From positions 124,001 to 188,000 of the forward strand of contig QCWI01000003.1 in NCBI GenBank assembly GCA_003149635.1: a stretch of 64,000 nt of DNA, read 5' to 3'. Both the position numbers and the translations under genes were made by a program. The stretch is from Fluviicola sp. XM-24bin1. GTDB taxonomy: Bacteria > Bacteroidota > Bacteroidia > Flavobacteriales_D > Crocinitomicaceae. The stretch's first letter is position 1, and each line of letters opens with the position of its first letter. Below the pieces are notes generated by a model that did no database searches, was not told the origin of the DNA, and was given only the letters and a program-made list of their open reading frames with translations. Positions 16,865 to 25,107 of this stretch are shown here, piece after piece.

Positions 16865-18736
16865 ATGTTGAAGGAGTATGATGTGATTGTAGTGGGTGCG
16901 GGTCACGCTGGGTGTGAGGCTGCAAATGCTGCTGCGAAGTTGGGGAGTTCTGTGTTGTTGATCACGATGAATATGAATACGATTGCTCAAATGAGCTGCA
17001 ACCCTGCAATGGGAGGGGTGGCGAAGGGACAAATCGTTCGCGAAATTGATGCTCTAGGAGGTGGCTCTGGAATTGTTTCCGATTTGAGTGCGATTCAATT
17101 TCGAATGTTGAATCGTTCAAAGGGCCCAGCTATGTGGTCTCCGAGAACCCAGAACGATCGGATGCGATTTGCGGAGGAATGGCGCTTGTTGTTGGAGCGA
17201 AACCCGAAAGTTGATTTTTGGCAGGACATGTGCACCGGTCTTTTGATTGACGGAGATAAAGTAGTGGGTGTGAAAACTTCCATCGGAATGGAGGTGAATG
17301 CTAAAAGCGTGGTGCTGACCAATGGAACGTTCTTGAATGGATTGATTCATTTAGGAGAAAAACAATTTGGTGGAGGTCGTGCTGGTGAACGTGCTGCAAC
17401 AGGAATAACTGAGGAGTTAATTCAGTTGGGGTTCGAATCTGGGCGAATGAAGACGGGAACACCACCACGTGTGGATGGTCGTTCTTTAGACTATTCGAAA
17501 ATGGAAGAGCAGTTTGGTGACGAAAATCCATCAAAGTTTAGTTATACAAGTACTTCGGCGTTGAAAGACCAACGTTCATGTCATATTACATACACGAATA
17601 CCGAAACACATGAATTGTTGCGTTCTGGATTTGATCGTTCACCGATGTTTAATGGAGCTATTAAAAGTTCTGGACCGAGATACTGTCCAAGCATAGAAGA
17701 TAAAATCAATCGTTTTGCGGATCGTGATCGACACCAGATTTTCGTGGAACCGGAAGGATGGAATACGGTTGAGATTTATGTAAACGGATTCAGTACTTCG
17801 TTACCTGAAGAAATTCAGTATGCTGCGATGCAAACAATCCCAGGTTTTGAGAATGTTAAAATGTTCCGACCGGGTTATGCTATTGAATACGATTACTTCC
17901 CACCAACACAATTAAAACACACACTTGAGACAAAGCGTATAGAAAACTTGTACTTCGCTGGACAAATTAATGGTACTACGGGCTACGAAGAAGCGGCTTG
18001 TCAAGGATTGATGGCTGGTATCAATGCGCACCGTAAAGTTCAAGAGCAAGGGGAATTTATTCTAAGTAGAAGTGACGCGTATATCGGTGTATTGATTGAT
18101 GACCTTATCACCAAGGGAACAAAAGAACCGTATCGTATGTTTACCAGTCGTGCGGAGTATCGAATCTTGTTACGTCAGGATAACGCCGATATTCGATTGA
18201 CACCAATTGGTCACGCACTTGGTTTAGCCGATGATGAATCCATGGATCGCGTCAATAAGAAAGTGCAAGGTACCGAGCAGCTGAAGAAATCACTTCGCAA
18301 GGAAGGAGTAGCTCCGGCAATTGCAAACAAGATTTTGGAAAGTAAGTCAAGTTCTCCTATTAGCCAACAGGTGAAATTGAGTTCATTGATTACGCGTCCA
18401 AATATTGTTATTGAAGATGTTCTGGATATGAGCACGGACTCAAAGAAAGTTGCAGATGAACTTCAGGCAGAACATTCTGATATCGTTTCGCAAACGGAGA
18501 TCCAATTGAAGTACGATGGATATATATCCCGGGAACAAGATGTTGCTCAAAAAATGAATCGACTGGAGGAAGTAAAAATTCCTGTGGATATGGATTACAC
18601 GAAACTTGGAAGTGTGAGTACAGAGGCGCGTGAAAAGCTGAATGAAATTCGACCTGCAACTATCGGACAAGCATCAAGAATTAGTGGAGTGTCTCCAAGT
18701 GACGTTTCTGTTCTTTTGGTGTATCTCGGAAGATAA
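16865..18736 (+). CDS. mnmG: tRNA uridine-34 carboxymethylaminomethyl enzyme MnmG
   Basis: FAD-dependent partner of MnmE that installs the cmnm5 group on U34 of tRNAs (also called GidA). 623 residues. The N-terminal dinucleotide-binding motif [13 protein letters not shown], the MnmG signatures [20 protein letters not shown] and GTYLFL-region equivalents, and the central [20 protein letters not shown] are all intact; the C-terminal helical domain extends to the end. Its partner mnmE is also in this window, 23 kb away. ParB sites lie on both sides. Confidence 0.96.
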   Translation: MLKEYDVIVVGAGHAGCEAANAAAKLGSSVLLITMNMNTIAQMSCNPAMGGVAKGQIVREIDALGGGSGIVSDLSAIQFRMLNRSKGPAMWSPRTQNDRMRFAEEWRLLLERNPKVDFWQDMCTGLLIDGDKVVGVKTSIGMEVNAKSVVLTNGTFLNGLIHLGEKQFGGGRAGERAATGITEELIQLGFESGRMKTGTPPRVDGRSLDYSKMEEQFGDENPSKFSYTSTSALKDQRSCHITYTNTETHELLRSGFDRSPMFNGAIKSSGPRYCPSIEDKINRFADRDRHQIFVEPEGWNTVEIYVNGFSTSLPEEIQYAAMQTIPGFENVKMFRPGYAIEYDYFPPTQLKHTLETKRIENLYFAGQINGTTGYEEAACQGLMAGINAHRKVQEQGEFILSRSDAYIGVLIDDLITKGTKEPYRMFTSRAEYRILLRQDNADIRLTPIGHALGLADDESMDRVNKKVQGTEQLKKSLRKEGVAPAIANKILESKSSSPISQQVKLSSLITRPNIVIEDVLDMSTDSKKVADELQAEHSDIVSQTEIQLKYDGYISREQDVAQKMNRLEEVKIPVDMDYTKLGSVSTEAREKLNEIRPATIGQASRISGVSPSDVSVLLVYLGR

Positions 18737-18750
18737 TTGATATAAATCGC

Positions 18751-18771
18751 GGGCTGAGGCTCTCGAAGCCC
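18751..18771. repeat. REP-like hairpin, copy a
   Basis: Stem GGGCT/AGCCC closes the 11-nt loop GAGGCTCTCGA. The longer unit GCGGGCTGAGGCTCTCGAAG (18749-18768) is repeated exactly as its reverse complement at 18970-18989. Confidence 0.8.
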
Positions 18772-18938
18772 AAAACTCTCTTGATTTCTCGATTAAAAAC
18801 GCATTTTAATGCGATTTAAGACGTTTTTAGGGTTTCTCTGGTAGAATGACCTTATCTATACGCCGATCGTTAAATAGAGAAGACGTCTTTTTTAAGGGTT
18901 TACTGAATAACATTTAATTGAAAATCAATTAGTTACAA

Positions 18939-18954
18939 CATTTCACGTGAAAAA
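18939..18954. promoter_or_regulatory. parS: Weak parS-like site, copy 3
   Basis: CATTTCACGTGAAAAA retains the central 12-bp palindrome TTTCACGTGAAA and matches the parS consensus at 13 of 16 positions. It lies between REP-like copies a and b, downstream of mnmG. Confidence 0.5.
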
Positions 18955-18966
18955 ATGGGTATAAAT

Positions 18967-18987
18967 GGACTTCGAGAGCCTCAGCCC
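18967..18987. repeat. REP-like hairpin, copy b (opposite orientation)
   Basis: Flanks GGACT and AGCCC (one mismatch) close the loop TCGAGAGCCTC, the exact complement of the loop in copy a. Confidence 0.75.
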
Positions 18988-18999
18988 GCAACATTTGTT

Positions 19000-19018
19000 C
19001 CCCGATGTTCTCGAAGGG
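19000..19018. repeat. REP-like hairpin, degenerate copy c
   Basis: Loop GATGTTCTCGA differs from GAGGCTCTCGA at two positions; flanks CCCC/AGGG pair over three bases. It lies 13 nt after copy b in the reverse orientation. Confidence 0.45.
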
Positions 19019-19044
19019 TACAAGCGCTCACTCAAATCTACTAC

Positions 19045-20973
19045 TCAATTCTGAACAACCGGTTCTGTCCAATCTCCATGTTCGCGAATCAAATCGATGA
19101 GGGCATCAACAGCTTCGTCTTCCGGAATGTTTTTTCGAACAACTTCTTTCTCCTTGTATAAGTGAATTTTTCCAGGGCCAGTTCCAACGTATCCGTAATC
19201 GGCATCAGCCATTTCTCCTGGGCCATTTACGATACATCCCATAATTCCGATTTTTACTCCTTTCAAATGGGAAGTTTTTGCTCGGATTTTAGCCGTTGTT
19301 TCTTGTAAATCAAACAAGGTTCTTCCACAAGATGGACAGCTAATATATTCTGTTTTGGAGATGCGAGTTCTCGTTGCTTGGAGGACTCCAAAACTGGTAG
19401 CGTTGATAATTTGAGAACTGACATTTCCCTTCAACCAAACTCCATCGCCAAAGCCATCAATGAGGTTGACACCGAGGTCTGAAGAAGTCCATAATTGGAA
19501 AGTTTCTACGTCTTCTGTTTCTTGACGACTCGTAAGAATTATTGGGTTTTTGATGTTGTTTTCCGCAAATTTTAAATAGATGTTACGATAAAGCTGCGCT
19601 TTATTGGCGTATTCGCTTTCCAAAACTACCACGCAATTGGGGTGTTTATTTAGGAAATTTACTTCACTGTTAATGGCATCATGACGCAAGAAAAACACTT
19701 GATCTGCTTCCATTTTTTCCAAATCGGACGCATCGATAATTGGGTAGAATCCGTCTCGTTCACTATACGTGGAAAGCCATAAATCGTAATCACAAAGCAC
19801 CTGCAACGTTCCGGGAACTTCGAAGTTCAAAGCTTTGTTTCCTATGTACACAAAATCTGCTGCAGAATCCGATAAATTCCATTTGTCTAGTGGCACCGAA
19901 TACATATATCCATAGCCAAATAAATGCGACGGTTTCACTTCATCGATTTCACTCACGTCGGCAATCACCACAGGTACATTTCCAAATCCAACCTTACCCA
20001 CATTATTCGATTCGTAGCGATGATACGCATATGGATCGTATGGTAAATTAGTGGTACCTACGTCTAAGACAAAGTTATTCGCGTTGCGGAATTTATTTAC
20101 AAGCTTTTGAGCCACAGGGATTTCCGCCTCAGGCGCTTCCGTTAGCGACACTCGAACCGTGTCTCCGATACCATCCTCAAGCAAGGCTCCAATTCCAACT
20201 GCCGACTTAATTCTTCCATCTTCTCCGTCTCCTGCCTCGGTTACGCCAAGGTGAATAGGGTAATTCATGTCGTGTTTGGCCATGGTTGCCATCAAAAGAC
20301 GGTACGCTTGTACCATAACGAGCGTATTACTGGCCTTCATCGACAGAACGATGTCATGGAAGTCATTTTTACGACAGATGTTCAAGAATTCCATGGCAGA
20401 TTGCACCATTCCCTCCGGAGTATCGCCGTAACGACTTAAAATACGATCTGAAAGCGAGCCATGATTGGTACCAATACGCATCGCGGTACCTTCTTCTTTG
20501 CATAACAGTACCAAAGGCGTGAATTTAGCTTCAATGCGATCCAGTTCAGCTTGATAGCTTTCAGCGGTGTAGTCGATCTCTTCAAAACGCTTCTTGTCCG
20601 CGTAATTACCAGGATTGACACGAACTTTCTCCACAATTTTTGCAGCGATTTCGGCCGCATTAGGAGTAAAATGGATATCGGCAACAAGTGGCGTTTCGTA
20701 ACCCCTTGCTACTAAAGCCTCTTTAATATTCAATAGGTTTTCCGCATCTTTCTTACTTGGCGCGGTCAATCGAACCAATTCACAACCAGCGTCAATCATA
20801 CGAATGGATTGTTCCACGGAAGCTTCCGTGTCCATCGTATCCGTCGTTGTCATGGATTGTATTCTAATTGGATTGGATCCGCCAAACCCCACATTTCCTA
20901 TCTTCACTTCTCTTGTCGCAAACCTTGAACGATTCAAATAATCATTGCAATACGGCGGCATCTTCTCTGACAT
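19045..20973 (-). CDS. ispG: 4-hydroxy-3-methylbut-2-enyl diphosphate synthase (long form)
   Basis: Iron-sulfur enzyme converting MEcPP to HMBPP in the MEP isoprenoid pathway. 642 residues, the long form with an extra central domain known from Bacteroidetes, Chlamydiae and plants, against about 370 in E. coli. The N-terminal TIM barrel (NPIRIQSMTTTDTMD, VRVNPGNYADKKRFE, GTNHGSLSDRILSRYGDTP) and C-terminal cluster motif (YISCPSCGRTLFDLQ, GIMGCIVNGPGEMADADYG) are present with three Cys. I start at ATG 20973 (MSEKMPPYC) because a TTG start at 20997 would lie inside the promoter. Confidence 0.95.
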   Translation of the reverse strand: MSEKMPPYCNDYLNRSRFATREVKIGNVGFGGSNPIRIQSMTTTDTMDTEASVEQSIRMIDAGCELVRLTAPSKKDAENLLNIKEALVARGYETPLVADIHFTPNAAEIAAKIVEKVRVNPGNYADKKRFEEIDYTAESYQAELDRIEAKFTPLVLLCKEEGTAMRIGTNHGSLSDRILSRYGDTPEGMVQSAMEFLNICRKNDFHDIVLSMKASNTLVMVQAYRLLMATMAKHDMNYPIHLGVTEAGDGEDGRIKSAVGIGALLEDGIGDTVRVSLTEAPEAEIPVAQKLVNKFRNANNFVLDVGTTNLPYDPYAYHRYESNNVGKVGFGNVPVVIADVSEIDEVKPSHLFGYGYMYSVPLDKWNLSDSAADFVYIGNKALNFEVPGTLQVLCDYDLWLSTYSERDGFYPIIDASDLEKMEADQVFFLRHDAINSEVNFLNKHPNCVVVLESEYANKAQLYRNIYLKFAENNIKNPIILTSRQETEDVETFQLWTSSDLGVNLIDGFGDGVWLKGNVSSQIINATSFGVLQATRTRISKTEYISCPSCGRTLFDLQETTAKIRAKTSHLKGVKIGIMGCIVNGPGEMADADYGYVGTGPGKIHLYKEKEVVRKNIPEDEAVDALIDLIREHGDWTEPVVQN

Positions 20974-20994
20974 AATCCTGCTTTGGTATATAAG

Positions 20995-21023
20995 CAAAGG
21001 TAACAGGAAATTACGAATTCAAA
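20995..21023 (-). promoter_or_regulatory. ispG promoter
   Basis: Minus strand TTTG (21020-21023) and TACCTTTG (20995-21002), exact TAnnTTTG, are separated by 17 nt. The -7 element lies 21 nt before ATG 20973. Confidence 0.55.
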
Positions 21024-21218
21024 ACCTTGAAATTAAGTCGTAAACGTGCTAATAATTGGTAACTAGGAGTCCAATACCAGTAAAAAGGTATTTTTCAGTC
21101 AAAAATAGGGGTAGAAAAAGAGCTAACATTTTCAAAAGTAAAGGGTTAACGATGTATTAAGAACATCATAATACCTGTTAAATAAAAGATGAATCCTCGG
21201 GAGAGGCCTAATTTCCCG

Positions 21219-21226
21219 TATCTTTG
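21219..21226 (+). promoter_or_regulatory. Desaturase promoter -7 element
   Basis: TATCTTTG is an exact TAnnTTTG, 23 nt before the ATG at 21250. The -33 element is not clear. The rest of the 276-bp gap holds nothing I can name. Confidence 0.45.
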
Positions 21227-21249
21227 CAACTTACGTTATATGTAAATTC

Positions 21250-22353
21250 ATGCAAACTAAAGCTGTTAGATTCTCCAAGAGTACTGATGATTTCGCGAAA
21301 GAACTGCGAAAAAGAGTCAATCAGTACTTCAAAGACAATAATATTTCCCGATACGCGAATACGAATATGGTACTCAAAACCATCTTCATGATTTCGTTGT
21401 ACCTAGTTCCATTTATTTTGATTCTTACTTTGTTTGAAAATACGTGGTTGACACTACTAATGTGGGTACTAATGGGATTCGGTATGTCAGGTATCGGGTT
21501 GTCAATCATGCACGATGCCAACCATCATGCATACTCTAAAAACGCAAAAATCAATGTAATTCTAGGAAAACTATTGGTTTTCGTAGGAGGCAGCGATATC
21601 AACTGGCGTATTCAACATAATGTATTACACCATACTTATACGAATGTTACGGGTATGGATGAAGACATCGATTCTGGAATTTTGATGCGTTTTTCACCAG
21701 ACCAGAAGAAGTTGAAAGGACACAGATACCAGCACATTTACGCGTGGTTCTTGTACGGTTTCATGACGATCATGTGGGTGTTCAGTAAGGACTATGCGCA
21801 GTACGCTCGTTACAAAAAGCGTGGTCTTTTGGAAACACAAGGAATTGCATCTCGACGTTTCTTGACTTCTTTAATCGTAAGTAAAACATTGTATATCGGA
21901 ACCTTTTTCGTTCTACCTATCATTTTCTCAGTGGCACCATGGTGGGCAACGGTGTTAGGATTCTTCCTAATGCACTTTGTTGCAGGATTAACCTTGGCGT
22001 GTATCTTCCAGCCGGCACACGTAGTTCCAACTTCAGATTTCCAAACGCCAGACCTTGCTGGAAATATTGAGAAAGATTGGGCAGCGAATCAAATGCTAAA
22101 CACGGCAAATTTCGCGCACAAATCACGTTTGTTCTCTTGGTATGTCGGAGGTTTGAACTATCAGATTGAGCATCATCTGTTCCCGAATATTTGTCACGTA
22201 CATTACCGCAAGATCTCGCACATCGTTCGTGAGACAGCGTTCGAGTACAACTTGCCGTACCATTCGTATGCTACTTTCCTAGGAGCATTGCGCGGACACG
22301 CACAGATGCTGAAGAACCTTGGAAGAAACGAAGAGGCGCCAGCAATTCATTAA
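21250..22353 (+). CDS. Membrane fatty acid desaturase (acyl-lipid/acyl-CoA type)
   Basis: 367 residues with about four to six membrane helices and the three His boxes of the di-iron desaturase/hydroxylase family: HDANHHAYS (about 94-102), HNVLHHTYT (about 126-134) and QIEHHLFP (about 307-314). The third box with Gln in place of the first His is typical of front-end (delta-5/6-like) desaturases. It introduces double bonds into acyl chains and would adjust membrane fluidity; cytochrome b5 domain is absent, so an external electron donor is needed. The position of the double bond cannot be predicted. Confidence 0.9.
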   Translation: MQTKAVRFSKSTDDFAKELRKRVNQYFKDNNISRYANTNMVLKTIFMISLYLVPFILILTLFENTWLTLLMWVLMGFGMSGIGLSIMHDANHHAYSKNAKINVILGKLLVFVGGSDINWRIQHNVLHHTYTNVTGMDEDIDSGILMRFSPDQKKLKGHRYQHIYAWFLYGFMTIMWVFSKDYAQYARYKKRGLLETQGIASRRFLTSLIVSKTLYIGTFFVLPIIFSVAPWWATVLGFFLMHFVAGLTLACIFQPAHVVPTSDFQTPDLAGNIEKDWAANQMLNTANFAHKSRLFSWYVGGLNYQIEHHLFPNICHVHYRKISHIVRETAFEYNLPYHSYATFLGALRGHAQMLKNLGRNEEAPAIH

Positions 22354-22355
22354 TC

Positions 22356-22709
22356 ATGAACATTGAGGAGTACCGCGATTATTGCATTACGAAGAAGGCT
22401 GTAACCGAGTCTTTTCCATTCAATGAAACTACGCTGGTATTCAAAGTGGCCAATAAGATGTTCGCTCTTGCGGATGTAGACTCCTTTAATTATATCAACC
22501 TGAAATGCGATCCTGAGCGCGCGATTGAATTGCGTGAAACATACAACGGTGTGCGCCCCGGTTATCATATGAACAAGAAGCTTTGGAACTCGGTGTATCT
22601 GCAAGAAGATGTTCCCGATGCCTTGATCTATGAACTCATCGATCATTCTTACGAGCTTATTGTAGCTTCATTGACTAAAAAAGTACGTAATGAGTACGCG
22701 CTTGGATAA
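22356..22709 (+). CDS. MmcQ/YjbR-family DNA-binding-like protein
   Basis: 117 residues matching the MmcQ/YjbR (CyaY-like fold) family: CITKKAVTESFPFNETTLVFKV, NLKCDPERAIELRETYNGVRPGYHMNKKLWNSV and the C-terminal LIDHSYELIVASLTKK. Starts 2 bp after the desaturase stop and overlaps the next gene by 20 bp, so it belongs to the same transcript. The biochemical role of the family is not settled. Confidence 0.88.
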   Translation: MNIEEYRDYCITKKAVTESFPFNETTLVFKVANKMFALADVDSFNYINLKCDPERAIELRETYNGVRPGYHMNKKLWNSVYLQEDVPDALIYELIDHSYELIVASLTKKVRNEYALG

Positions 22710-23064
22710 ATATGTTTGGAGCGTTCGATTGACCAAAACACGTTCCCAGGCTGCCGATGCGATCTCAAAAGGGAAAGTAAAGCTCAACGGAGAAAATGTA
22801 AAGCCTGCCAAAGACGTTAAAATCGGCGACGAAATCAACATCATCAAACACACAGCCACCTTTACGTATAAAGTGCTCAAAATCCTTGATAGAAGAGTAG
22901 GAGCGAAGTTGGTTCCGGACTATTTATTAGACATCACTCCAGAGGAAGAGATAGAAAAATTAAAATTATTTCAAGTTTCTCAAAAGTCCTACAGAGCCCA
23001 TGGTACGGGAAAACCATCAAAAAAAGACCGTCGAGATTTAGACGATTTTCTAGAAAATTGGTAA
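22690..23064 (+). CDS. S4-domain RNA-binding protein, HslR-like
   Basis: 124 residues. The N-terminal S4 domain (RLDKYVWSVRLTKTRSQAADAISKGKVKLNG) is that of heat-shock protein 15, which binds stalled 50S subunits carrying peptidyl-tRNA. The C-terminal basic segment YRAHGTGKPSKKDRRDLDDF is typical of the Bacteroidetes version. Overlaps the MmcQ-like gene by 20 bp. Confidence 0.9.
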   Translation: MSTRLDKYVWSVRLTKTRSQAADAISKGKVKLNGENVKPAKDVKIGDEINIIKHTATFTYKVLKILDRRVGAKLVPDYLLDITPEEEIEKLKLFQVSQKSYRAHGTGKPSKKDRRDLDDFLENW

Positions 23065-23129
23065 CCCGCTGTAACTTTTTGTAGCCCGTTCAGTCTTACA
23101 GATAAACAAACAAGAAAATATACAGTGTT

Positions 23130-24005
23130 ATGAATAAATGGAATACATTACTAGCAGCATTACTTTTTGCAGTGCCCGTGTTTGCACAGGAGGAAGTAGA
23201 GACAGAAACTAAGGGGAATGAGCCTGTAGTTTTTGAAGAAGAAGGGTCTGGAAAAGCGGACACTACTCGCATGAATGTCGGAAACAGCGAATTCATCATT
23301 ATTACAAAAAGCGATCAGGATTCAGATGACATGGACCTGGATTTTGGAGATGATGGCGAAGAGCCAAAGCGCAAGAGAAAGAGTGAAGCGCACTGGGCAG
23401 GAGTTGACTTCGGAGTAACGATGTTGATGAATGAAAACTTCGAGTACAACAATTTCGCAAACAACCCTTACTGGAACAACGATGCGGCACGATCTCAAGT
23501 GTGGAATTTGAACCTTTTGGAGCACAAATTCAACTTTGGAACGCCATATGTAGGTTTAACAACAGGACTTGGATTCAGCTTCACATCAGTAGCATTACGT
23601 AACAACTATTTGGTTCAGTCTTCAGCAGATACAACGTTTGCGATTGCAGATACGATCAACACGTACACGAAGAATAAAATGAAATCTACATACCTGACTG
23701 TTCCATTGATGTTGGAATTCAACACGAATGCAAACTCAGGAAAGAGCTTCTATCTAGCAGCAGGAGTTGTAGGAGGTGTGCGATTGACATCACGTTTGAA
23801 GCGTAACGGAGAGTTCGCAGGAACAGAGTTTAAAGAGCGTATCAAAGCAGATTACAACTTGAACTCTTTCAAATTGGATGCAGCAGCACGATTGGGATAC
23901 GGAAACTGGGGAGTATTTGCTAACTACAGCTTACTACCACTCTTCGACAACGGAGCAACGGTACCGGTTTACCCACTAACATTCGGACTTTCATTGAACT
24001 TTTAG
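23130..24005 (+). CDS. Outer-membrane beta-barrel protein
   Basis: 291 residues with a signal peptide (MNKWNTLLAALLFAVPVFAQ), an acidic linker (about 25-75) and then alternating hydrophobic/polar strands ending in Phe (LTFGLSLNF), as expected for a PorT/OmpA-like 8-strand barrel. It may be anchored in the outer membrane; ligand unknown. It has its own terminator. Confidence 0.8.
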   Translation: MNKWNTLLAALLFAVPVFAQEEVETETKGNEPVVFEEEGSGKADTTRMNVGNSEFIIITKSDQDSDDMDLDFGDDGEEPKRKRKSEAHWAGVDFGVTMLMNENFEYNNFANNPYWNNDAARSQVWNLNLLEHKFNFGTPYVGLTTGLGFSFTSVALRNNYLVQSSADTTFAIADTINTYTKNKMKSTYLTVPLMLEFNTNANSGKSFYLAAGVVGGVRLTSRLKRNGEFAGTEFKERIKADYNLNSFKLDAAARLGYGNWGVFANYSLLPLFDNGATVPVYPLTFGLSLNF

Positions 24006-24028
24006 TAGTATAAATAACAGAAGCAAGT

Positions 24029-24060
24029 AAAAGGGGGAGCACAAAAGTGTTCCCTTTTTT
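24029..24060 (+). terminator. Rho-independent terminator
   Basis: AAAAGGGGGAGCAC and GTGTTCCCTTTTTT pair around AAAA, 24 bp after the barrel-protein stop. Confidence 0.85.
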
Positions 24061-24067
24061 GTTGAAT

Positions 24068-24457
24068 TTAATACCCTCTTCGTGCAATCTTCAACTCGAG
24101 ATAAACAAGGCTAAGAATCACCAGGATCTCACCAATGAAGTACAGCTTTCCCCACAGGGTAATCCCGGTCAGTTGAAAAACGACATAGGCTGTTATTACG
24201 CAATAAAGAATGTTGAAGACAGCAATGAATGTGAGAGAGTGCTCAAAATTTACGCGTCGAAGTCTAACAGCGAGAACATGACCCACAAACGAATAGATAG
24301 CAAATAGGATAGCGACACCTGCGAATAAATCAACAATAAAATCCACCACACCAAAAAAGGAAGGAAGTGGTCTTATCAGAAAAAATAGGAGTGAAGCGGT
24401 GATTAACGCTCCAAAGCCATCAATGAGAAATATATTGTGCCCGTTTATTTTTCGCAT
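24068..24457 (-). CDS. Small four-helix membrane protein, unknown
   Basis: 129 residues with four hydrophobic segments (about 10-28, 38-60, 74-95, 103-122). I do not recognise the family. Its ATG lies within the end of the upstream acetyltransferase gene (13-nt overlap), so the two are translated together. Confidence 0.7.
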   Translation of the reverse strand: MRKINGHNIFLIDGFGALITASLLFFLIRPLPSFFGVVDFIVDLFAGVAILFAIYSFVGHVLAVRLRRVNFEHSLTFIAVFNILYCVITAYVVFQLTGITLWGKLYFIGEILVILSLVYLELKIARRGY

Positions 24458-25047
24458 TCATATGAGTATTGACGTACGATTCCATTCCCTCTAAAATCGA
24501 ATTCCTTCTCGAAGGTAAGGTCTAGTTTTTCAATGACATTTATAGAGCCGGTGTTTTCCTCGTAGGAGATACACACGATCCGCGGAAATTGGAATTTCTC
24601 CCTCCCTAAGCGAAATACTTCTTTCGTAGCCTCTGTCGCATATCCATTACCCCAAAACTCTTGACCAAGGCGCCAACCGAAATCCAATTCACCGTTGTAA
24701 TGATCGAATCCGCAGAAGCCCATAAGTTGCCCCGTCTTCTTTAATTCCAAAGCGAATCGTGCCCACCCCTGGGTTTTAATTTGTCCGTTGTATTTCCCAA
24801 CCGCCCGAACAGCCTCCTCGTAAGGCCTTGGAGTACCTTCACCAATGTAGCGCATCACATCGGGGTCGGAAATAATCGCAACATAAGGATTGACGTCTTC
24901 TTCTATCCTATTTCGAATGATGAGTCGTTGAGTTTCGGAAATAATTGTTTCACGCTGAATATTTATGGCTGGATTGGTCAAAATTAAGCGATTTAAGGCG
25001 TTTTGATAATTCTTGAGTGGAATTCTTACAAAGATCCCTATTCTCAC
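24445..25047 (-). CDS. GNAT acetyltransferase, RimJ/RimL type
   Basis: The conserved fold begins at ISETQRLIIRNRIEED (about residue 36) and includes the acetyl-CoA motif region WRLGQEFWGNGYATEATKEV and the closing FEKEFDFRGNGIVRQYSY. It is likely an N-acetyltransferase for a protein terminus or small molecule. The start is uncertain: GTG 25047 gives 200 residues with a non-family leader; the TTG at 24981 lies inside an exact TAnnTTTG element (24979-24986). Confidence 0.85.
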   Translation of the reverse strand: MRIGIFVRIPLKNYQNALNRLILTNPAINIQRETIISETQRLIIRNRIEEDVNPYVAIISDPDVMRYIGEGTPRPYEEAVRAVGKYNGQIKTQGWARFALELKKTGQLMGFCGFDHYNGELDFGWRLGQEFWGNGYATEATKEVFRLGREKFQFPRIVCISYEENTGSINVIEKLDLTFEKEFDFRGNGIVRQYSYECEK

Positions 25048-25056
25048 TTATAAGCC

Positions 25057-25088
25057 AAAAAAAGGGAGTACCTAAGTACCCCCTTTAC
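25057..25088 (-). terminator. Rho-independent terminator for the first PA-domain gene
   Basis: Minus strand AAAGGGGGTAC pairs with GTACTCCCTTT, followed by a run of T. Confidence 0.85.
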
Positions 25089-25107
25089 AGAAAATCTATA
25101 TTAGATC

